64,000 nt of DNA, from NCBI GenBank assembly GCA_001972305.1, contig BDDD01000923.1, positions 186,001-250,000 of the forward strand. The letters are read 5' to 3'. This document shows positions 56,614-64,000 of the stretch, one piece after another. Position 1 is the stretch's first letter. Each line of letters begins with the position of its first letter. The DNA comes from Cephalotus follicularis. Its lineage: Eukaryota > Streptophyta > Magnoliopsida > Oxalidales > Cephalotaceae. Under the pieces are notes generated by a model that worked only from the letters and a program-made list of their open reading frames with translations, ran no database searches and was not told the DNA's origin. Position numbers and translations under genes: made by a program.

Positions 56614-57582
56614 ATATTGACTTAAAAAACATTAATGATCTACATAAATAAATTATCAAACTCAAAAGTAAATTTTATAAAATCGTAAATCACATGTATG
56701 ATTGGACGAGCACCTAAAAAAAATTATTATTATTTAGTTGGATAAACAATAAGCTATTTTCATGGGTAAGTTTGGGCACAATACTGTACTAAAATTCGTC
56801 TATTTGGTCAAGTTAAGGGCATGTTATCCATGTCCGACCTAGTAAACTTAAGAGAAAATTCCTTGAAGGTTGCTCAGAGGTACCCTCATTTATTAGTTTG
56901 TGTTGCGTATTAACAAATTATTGTAGCAAAGTTGGTATCGCTGAGTAGGCCATAATTCTGTTTATACATAGTCATTTAAAAAGGGGTGATGTTACACGTT
57001 TTAACATTTTACCAATTTTTTTTATCACAGTTGATATGTCACTACACATACATATCACTTGGAGAATAAAACGTATGGATGAGTCATATTATTTTTCATT
57101 AGTGAATGAATGTGTACATGAGTAAGGTCACATCAATTGAGATGAAAAAATTGATAAAAGCATTAGAATGTGTCACATTACTCATTAAAAGTTAAAAACC
57201 ATTTAGATAATGAAAACAATAAATATCTGTCTTACGAGTTACCATTGACTTGTCTTTTATTTTTACCACATTTCCCTTCTTTACGATAACTTAAAGAAAT
57301 GAACTTAAATAAAGGGGCAACTTAGGTCCCATTTGATAATGTTTTTAATTTTTATGTTTTGTATCATTTTGTTTTCAAATTATGGAAACATGAAACACGT
57401 GTGATAATTATCATTGTGTTCAAAATTTTTGAAATAACAAACATGTTTCGTAACGACCAAAGAGAAAAATAAATACAAACATAAATCTTATCAATATTGA
57501 ATATATATACAAGTTTAAATATCAAACTAATAAGTCAAAATCACACAATTACACACACACACACCTCCCCAGTGTGTATGAG
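56614..57582. other. AT-rich flank of element C, no gene seen
   Basis: No coding region or transposon end was recognised. An (AC)n run lies near 57551-57564. It is repeated at about 60275-61245. Confidence 0.6.
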
Positions 57583-58162
57583 GAAAGTGAATATAATTGT
57601 CATAATATACAATCTATATACTTTTCACTTTAATTACTGGACCTACAGATTATATTTCATCAATTCAACCGTTGGATTAGATGTTTTATATGTATAGATC
57701 TAGTATGTCAAATTTCAAATCAATTAAAAATATCTAACTATTTCATATTTTCTTAAAAATTCAACCGTTTTATAATTTTTTTTATTTAGTATAAAAAATA
57801 ACATATTCAATGAATGATTAAAAGATATCCAAATGACTTAAAAATTGACATGCATACTTTATATAAGTAGAACATCTAATCCAACGGTTGAATTGATGAA
57901 ATATGATCCGTATTTTTGGTAATTACAGTGAAAAGTATATAACTTGTATATTATATTATGACAACAAATTATAAAACGGTTGAATTTTCAAGAAAAGATA
58001 AAATAATTAGAGATTTTCAATTAATTTGAAATTTGGCATGCTAGATCTATACATATAAAATATCTAATCCAACGGTTTGATTGATGAAATATGATCCGTA
58101 GGTCAAGTAATTAAAGTGAAAATTATATAACTTGTATACTATAACAACCATATTCACTTTTC
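57583..58162. mobile_element. Foldback element, arms of about 190 bp, copy 1
   Basis: The left arm starts GAAAGTGAATATAATTGTCA and the right arm, in reverse complement, starts GAAAAGTGAATATGGTTGTT. Both continue with CACTTTAATTACT, then TCATCAAT..AACCGTTGGATTAGAT and TCAACCGTTTTATAATTT. A third partial copy of the arm (AACATCTAATCCAACGGTTG) lies between them at about 57870-57960. No coding region. It looks like a long-arm MITE, perhaps Mutator-like. Confidence 0.75.
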
Positions 58163-58224
58163 TATATAAGTTAAAAATCAAATATATATGAATAAGAAAT
58201 AAGATATACAAATAAAAAAACTTT

Positions 58225-58790
58225 GATCGGATCACTGATTACCCGGTCTAGTCTAGACTAGATCATACCAATTTGGAACGGTATTGCGGGAATGATCTAA
58301 TCAAAGACTCGGGTCAATCAACTCATGTTCACTTGTCAACTCTAAGACCAGTCAACCCCGACCACCAGTTGGACCAACCGTATCGGGCCGAGTCTAATAA
58401 ATACGATAGTAAGTTGCAAGAGTATTATTGGATAAAATGGTCTAATGAATGATCCAGATCGATCAACCCTAGGTCATTGGTCAGATTGGCTATACTGTGC
58501 CTAGTATGATAATTTAGTATGGCAACGAATTGTAAGAATGTTATTGAACAAAATGGTCTAACGGAAGAACCGGTTAACTCCTGGACACTGGACTACTCGA
58601 GCCATGGTAGTGAGTTATAATGGTGTTATTGGACGAAAATGGTCTGATGAAAGACCTAGATCGGTCAACCTCGGATCATCGGTTAACTGTTAGACTGTTC
58701 AATCTCAAATCACCAATCGAATCTGTTGGATCGAGCATGATAACTATGATAGTGTATTACTAGAGTATTATTGGACAATATAAAAATTCA
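58225..58790. repeat. Degenerate tandem repeats of about 100-130 bp
   Basis: About four units share the core TTATTGGA(T/C)(A/G)AAATGGTCTAA and a GATCGATCAACC-like stretch. A perfect 16-bp palindrome (TCTAGTCTAGACTAGA) is near 58238. The first three units recur in copy 2 of the duplication. Confidence 0.65.
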
Positions 58791-58924
58791 TTTAAGTTTA
58801 GCCCGCATTTTTTTTTGCGATTTGAAAACTTTCAAACATATAAAAACATAAACAATATAATCAAAAGTGTTTTTTATTTTTTATTCAAAAAATTAAAAAT
58901 AACAAAAAAAAAAAAAAGAATGAT

Positions 58925-59618
58925 AAAAGTGAATTGTGTTGTGTTTACAATAATCTCTCAAAGATTGGATATGAAAGTGATAGCTTAGTGTAAGCTTTTG
59001 ATATTGATTTGAAAGATGTAGAATAGCTCTAGTGTTGCTTGGAAGTAATGTGTATTTGCTTGTTATCTCTTGATATGTTACTCGTGTAGAAATACCACAT
59101 TCTTTCTTTTATAGAGATCCTCCAACGGATCTATTTTTAGGCATTCAGACCAAATCCAGTCGGCTGAATTTTCCTTGCAGTCGGCTGGTAAAATGTTGTA
59201 CATTTGTAATTATAGCCGTTGGAGGGAGGCAGTCGGCTGGATGGACTGGGCAGTCGACTGGATGCCTGGGCAGTCGGCTGATGCTCTGTTCCAGCTGGCT
59301 GTTTGGGCTAGAAATTCGATTTTCAAAGCTACTGGTTGATTTGTGCATATCTTGGCAGTCGGCTGGAAAGCCTTGGCAGTCGACTGGATTGCCATGGCAG
59401 TCGACTGGCTGGAGTGCACCTGCAGATTCTGGGTTTGTTTGAAGGTCCAGTCGGTTGTTCATACTTGGGCAGTCGACTGGATTGCCTATTTCTGCAATAT
59501 AGAACCTTTGCAACACTTTCATTCAATGCAACCAAGTGAGTATATGATATCAAAATATGCATATAGGTATTTCTTGATTGTTACTTGTTTGTTAATTATC
59601 GAAACATAATCTTTAACA
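58925..59618 (-). repeat. Sirevirus-like LTR fragment
   Basis: On the minus strand it starts TGTTAAAGATTATGTTTCGA, comparable with the TGTTGACATTTATG start of the Copia LTRs. Like them it has a dense palindrome cluster (59155-59480), here built of CAGTCGACTGG. A CTATAAAAGAAAG stretch on the minus strand near 59110 may be its TATA box. No coding part is attached. The right end (in LTR terms) near 58925 is approximate. Confidence 0.5.
59155..59480. repeat. CAGTCGACTGG palindrome cluster
   Basis: About a dozen copies of GGCAGTCGACTGGATTGCC or GGCAGTCGGCTGGA occur at irregular spacing of about 18-60 bp. Confidence 0.85.
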
Positions 59619-59777
59619 CATTTAAAGGGATGGCAAAAAGCCAACAACGATGTTGGGCTAAGCAGTGCAGCCCAATTGCCAAATTAGGCTCAGTTTGTAC
59701 GTTAAAGCCCCGCTCAAAGCCAAGCCACGAATGGTCTCCATCCTCTGCCAAGTCCAGAAAATGAAGATCATGGGGGC

Positions 59778-60272
59778 ATATGATACAGAAAAAATCATGT
59801 ATATTTTCAGTTCCACGTGTCCTCGGGAGAATAGGTCAAATGTCCTCCATGGTTATTGACACGTGGTCGAGTGTCTGTCAAGATAACGCATAGTAATGTC
59901 ATGGCGCCAAATCCGGTTGAGAATCAGGGAAATGCCCGAGATCTTCGGCATTTCCTTAGGGGAACGCATATCATCTCCGACTATCATGCAAGGCAGTTAC
60001 AATCATCTCTTATAAATACAGGAATCGAAGACAAAAGACAGGTCCGCCATTTTCATACACTAAAAGCACCTTGTGATTGTTTTCTCTGCCTCTGTCTAAC
60101 TTAAGCATTGGAGTGTCCCCGGGAGTAAACCCTCATGGACTTACGATCAGTTTGCATTCTTTGTGCAGGGAAGACAATCCACCACCCATTCTCGGAGCAG
60201 TCACATCGTTTCTCCTAATAAATCAAACCCTTACACGTAAGGAACTGTTGAGGGGAGGATTTTTGCATCAAC
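59778..60272 (+). repeat. Copied LTR of element C
   Basis: It is an LTR of the same family with the same flanks as 56119-56608: GGGGGCATA on the left and ATATTATATTGAC on the right. Confidence 0.9.
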
Positions 60273-61245
60273 AATATTATATTGACTTAAAAAACATTAA
60301 TGATCTACGTAAATAAAATATCAAACTCAAAAGTAAATTTTATAAAATCGTAAATCACATGTATGATTGGACGAGCACCTAAAAAAAAATTATTATTATT
60401 TAGTTGGATAAACAATAAGCTATTTTCATGGGTAAGTTTGGGCACAATACTGTACTAAAATTCGTCTATTTGGTCAAGTTAAGGGCATGTTATCCATGTC
60501 CGACCTAGTAAACTTAAGAGAAAATTCCTTGAAGGTTGCTCAGAGGTACCCTCATTTATTAGTTTGTGTTGCGTATTAACAAATTATTGTAAAAAAGTTG
60601 GTATCGCTGAGTAGGCAAAAATTCTGTTTATACATAGTCAATTAAAAAGGGGTGATGTTACACGTTTTAATATTTTTACCAATTTTTTTATCACAGTTGA
60701 TATGTCACTACACATACATATCACTTGGAGAATAAAACGTATGGATGAGTCATATTATTTTTCATTAGTGAATGAATGTGTACATGAATAAGGTCACATC
60801 AATTGAGATGAAAAAATTGATAAAAACATTAGAATGTGTCACATTACTCATTAAAAGTTAAAAACCATTTAGATAATGAAAACAATAAATATCCTCTTAC
60901 GAGTTACCATTGACTTGTCTTTTGTTTTTACCACATTTCCTTTATTTACGATAACTTAAAGAAATGAACTTAAACAAAGGGGCAACTTAGGTCCCATTTG
61001 ATAATGTTTTTAATTTTTATGTTTTGTATCATTTTGTTTTCAAATTATGGAAACATGAAACACGTGTGATAATTATCATTGTGTTCAAAATTTTTGAAAT
61101 AACAAACATGTTTCGTAACAGCCAAAGAGAAAAATAAATACAAACATAAATCTTATCAACATTGAATATATATACAAGTTTAAATATCATACTAATAAGT
61201 CAAAATCACACAATTACACACAAACACCTCCCTAGTGTGTATGAG

Positions 61246-61824
61246 GAAAGTGAATATAATTGTCATAATATACAATCTATATACTTTTCACTTTAATTAC
61301 TGGACCTACAGATTATATTTCATCAATTCAACCGTTGGATTAGATGTTTTATATGTATAGATCTAGTATGTCAAATTTCAAATCAATTAAAAATATCTAA
61401 CTATTTCATATTTTCTTAAAAATTCAACCGTTTTATAATTTTTTTATTTAGTATAAAAAATAACATATTCAATGAATGATTAAAAGATATCCAAATGACT
61501 TAAAAATTGACATGCATACTTTATATAAGTAGAACATCTAATCTAACGGTTGAATTGATGAAATATGATCCGTATTTTTGGTAATTACAGTGAAAAGTAT
61601 ATAACTTATATATTATATTATGACAACAAATTATAAAACGGTTGAATTTTCAAGAAAAGATAAAATAGTTAGAGATTTTCAATTAATTTAAAATTTGGCA
61701 TGCTAGATCTATACATATAAAATATCTAATCTAACGGTTGGATTGATGAAATATGATCCGTAGGTCCAGTAATTAAAGTGAAAATTATATAACTTGTATA
61801 CTATAACAACCATATTCACTTTTC
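61246..61824. mobile_element. Foldback element, copy 2
   Basis: This is the duplicate of 57583-58162, with the same arms and middle copy. Confidence 0.75.
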
Positions 61825-62751
61825 TATATAAGTTAAAAATCAAATATATATGAATAAGAAATAAGAAATACAAATAAAAAAACTTTGATCGGATCACTGA
61901 TTGCCCGGTCTAGTCTAGACTAGATCATACCAATTTGGAACGGTATTGCAGGAATGATCTAATCAAAGACTCGGGTCAATCAACTCATGTTCACTTGTCA
62001 ACTCTAAGACCAGTCAACCTCGACCACCAGTTGGACCAACCGTATCGGGCCGAGTCTGATAAATACGATAGTAAGTTGTAAGAGTATTATTGGATAAAAT
62101 GGTCTAATGAAAGATCCGGATCGATCAACCCCAGGTCACTGGTCATATCGGCTATACTGTGCCGAGTATGATAATTTAGTATGGCAACGAATTGTAAGAA
62201 TGTTATTGAACAAAATGATCTAACGGAAGAACCGGTTAACTCCTGGACACTGGACTACCCGAGCCATGGTAGTGAGTTATAATTGTAAGAGCCCTAAATA
62301 TTATAAAATATATTTATTGGGCCTTGTAATTATTTTCCCACTTTTTGGGCTGGACCCGAATTTATTATGTATTTATTTGGGCCCTAATGGAGTATAATTT
62401 ATGAAAGTGGGCTAAAGGAATTATGTTATTTTCATTGGGCTGAATCTAATGGTGTAATTGGATTCTTGGGCTTTATTGTGGAAAGTGTAAAATGGCCAAG
62501 TGAGACTTTAATTTTGAAGCTGGCCCAAGCCCGAATTGGCAGCCTGCATCCCTTGAAATGTCATGAAAATTCTAGAGTCATCTATTGGTGACTATAAAAG
62601 GACAAGAGTGGCCATGAAACACGCCTTTGGCATTCTTCACATTTACATCCTCTAGAGAAATCGAGAGAAGTGAAGGAAGTGAGGTAATGGAGGTGAGGAC
62701 CTGCTGCTGGCAAAAAGGGAAGATGAAGCCAAGAAGAAGGGTCCCTGCACA

Positions 62752-62767
62752 TATATATATATATATT
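62752..62767. repeat. (TA)n microsatellite
   Basis: A short run of TA units within the LTR-like sequence. Confidence 0.8.
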
Positions 62768-63149
62768 TGTTGAAGGTATGTGCCATCCCCTGTGAAGTAA
62801 AGAAAGTAGAGCCAGTGTGAAGGAGAGGGAGACCACTTGAGGTGTGGAGATCCTTGGCAAGGAGCAGGAAGTCGATCTCCGTTCCCAACCACCTCCAGGT
62901 AGGTTGCTCTATACCCGAGTGCCTACCAGCGTGTATTTGTATGTAGTTATTTAGTGCGTTTTATTGCTTGTCTGCTGTGTGTGTGTCCTCTGCTCATTAT
63001 GCTTGTTTAAAGGCAGATGATATATATACATATAAATGCTAAATAATGGACTGCTTGATGTGATAATAGTGCACGTATATATGTTATATTTATATATGTT
63101 ACAATATAGAGAGGAAGAGAAGCAGAGCAGGCGTACGAAGGCGCCATCT

Positions 63150-63980
63150 CTGCTATACGTCCAAGAACGCACCCGCATTGGACGCCATAACCACCGCTGC
63201 TATGCCTTGAGGCGTTACTACTGTGTATGGGGTGCCCCGTGGTATGCCGAGATGCCACTACTATGTGCCTGGAGTGCAATCATCGTGCACCAGAGGTAAC
63301 GACGCGCCACTGTCATAGTGCAATGAGCCATTGGTAACATCCGAGGAACCCATAACGTGCGTCCGAGGTGCCATTGCTATGCACCCGAGATGCCCCGGTG
63401 CCGAGCACCCCTGAACGTACTAACGCGATGGTCCGAGAAGGCATACAGTGTCGTGCGTTATGCTCCATGACTGAGGACAGAGCAGTGGACGCATCAGCCA
63501 AGTGCAGAGGACACCACTCCTGTGCATGCATCCCATCCTCTGCAAAGTTTGTGGATCAATGCTTGTAGAGCCAAGACGCCGAGGTGCCATACCCTACGCC
63601 ATGGTATCATTGTGGAGGCGCGTCCGAGGAGCCAGGCATGCGTCCTCAGCATGCCAGACGTCGAGCTTCCCCACTGACCTCTGCAAGCAGGATGTGCGTG
63701 CCATGGCATTAAGGAGATGAGGCGTTGAGCTCTCCCTGGCCACCCAAGGATGCGTTGCAGCTTCCATGCACGCACCAGATGGTCCTCTGCCATGCGCCCA
63801 CTGCATGCGAGCTCACCCCTGTCCCCTGCATGTTCCTTCACCCACGCTGATGCCGAGGACACCATTGTCCTACATGCGCACTATCCACTGCCACCGTGAG
63901 CCGAGGTGCCATAGAGCGTGCCTCCAAGACGTCATTACAGCAGCGCCTAAGCTTACTAAGGCAAGCGCCATCCTCGGCCA
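63150..63980. repeat. Loose GC-rich repeats
   Basis: Motifs such as CCGAGGTGCCATTGCTATGC, GAGATGCCACTACTATG and CCGAGGTGCCATA recur at irregular distances. ORFs here come from the repeats and are not called. Confidence 0.5.
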
Positions 63981-64000
63981 TGGGACACCCTTGTCCTCTG

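Larger units (their letters stand above)
55985..58624. repeat. Direct duplication, copy 1
   Basis: This block matches 59650-62283 nearly base for base, with an offset of about 3661 bp. It starts inside the 3' non-coding part of element C, runs through its 3' LTR and on through about 2 kb of flank with a foldback element and degenerate repeats. Confidence 0.92.
59650..62283. repeat. Direct duplication, copy 2
   Basis: It is a copy of 55985-58624 with a few percent difference. It includes about 130 bp of the internal part of element C and a full copy of its 3' LTR (59778-60272), which is therefore not a separate insertion. At 62284 an LTR-like sequence begins and the match stops. Confidence 0.92.
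62284..64000 (+). mobile_element. LTR-like sequence, start only
   Basis: It starts TGTAAGAGCCCTAAATATT exactly where copy 2 of the duplication stops matching. A TATA box (ACTATAAAAG, 62591-62600) lies about 310 bp in. From about 63150 the sequence is GC-rich, with many loose repeats of CCGAGGTGCCA and GCATGC kinds. No gene of transposon type is seen. The right end is outside the window, so the family is not assigned. Confidence 0.55.

Noticed and set aside
59155-59480. CRISPR-like array
   Set aside because: The repeats are only 11-19 bp, irregularly spaced and palindromic, in plant DNA with LTR-like surroundings. No cas gene is near.
59778-60272. An independent solo LTR
   Set aside because: It shares both flanks with 56119-56608, so it was copied by the duplication rather than inserted.
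62578-63865. Protein genes near the right end
   Set aside because: All ORFs are short and arise from GC-rich repeats; the region begins like an LTR with a TATA box.
1-64000. tRNA, rRNA or microRNA genes
   Set aside because: Nothing with a convincing cloverleaf, ribosomal sequence or miRNA-type hairpin was recognised by eye. Hairpins seen belong to MITEs or LTRs.

Overview
This window is nuclear DNA from a flowering plant, probably a eudicot. The evidence is a xyloglucan xylosyltransferase gene, plant-only retrotransposon lineages (Ty3/gypsy Tat with a second RNase H, Copia of Sirevirus type), hAT elements and AT-rich non-coding DNA. The species cannot be told from the sequence. Only two ordinary host genes are visible, both between about 9 and 13.9 kb. 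Almost everything else is nested transposon fossil.

Layout. 1-7778: the 3' part of a Tat-type gypsy element (element A: pol, an antisense gene, 3' LTR). 7779-14813: the host island. It holds a foldback MITE at 8.3-8.6 kb, an intronless XXT5-like gene at 9081-10454 (+), and a two-exon gene for a small membrane protein at 12773-13832 (-). 14814-40590: a hAT transposase fossil, with its BED-finger end at 14.8-15.5 kb and its dimerisation end at 40.3-40.6 kb. About 24.8 kb of retroelements lies between the two ends: Copia I on the minus strand, itself split by gypsy element B (18.85-36.1 kb), which is split in turn by Copia II and an LTR fragment (25.39-31.64 kb). 41608-56608: gypsy element C, with both LTRs, a 5-bp target duplication (ATATT) and three later insertions that each have their own target duplication. 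55985-62283: a direct duplication with a 3.66 kb period that includes the 3' end of element C. 62284-64000: the start of another LTR-like sequence that breaks the second duplication copy.

All three Tat elements carry a gene on the opposite strand between pol and the 3' LTR. It has its own TATA-like box, a probable 5'-leader intron and an internal intron of 72-75 bp at the same place in each copy. The predicted protein begins with the histone H3 tail sequence (Met-ARTKQTxR) in all three copies, although the codons differ at synonymous positions. This conserved H3-tail mimic is the most surprising signal in the window. A second pattern is the clustering of short palindromes (GTCGAC-centred or GCATGC-centred) in several LTR families, and again just before the env-like gene of both Sireviruses.

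Retroelements are described as fossils. Their boundaries, LTRs and target duplications were read directly by eye. Divergences and ages are rough. Family names rest on recognised motifs, not on a search.
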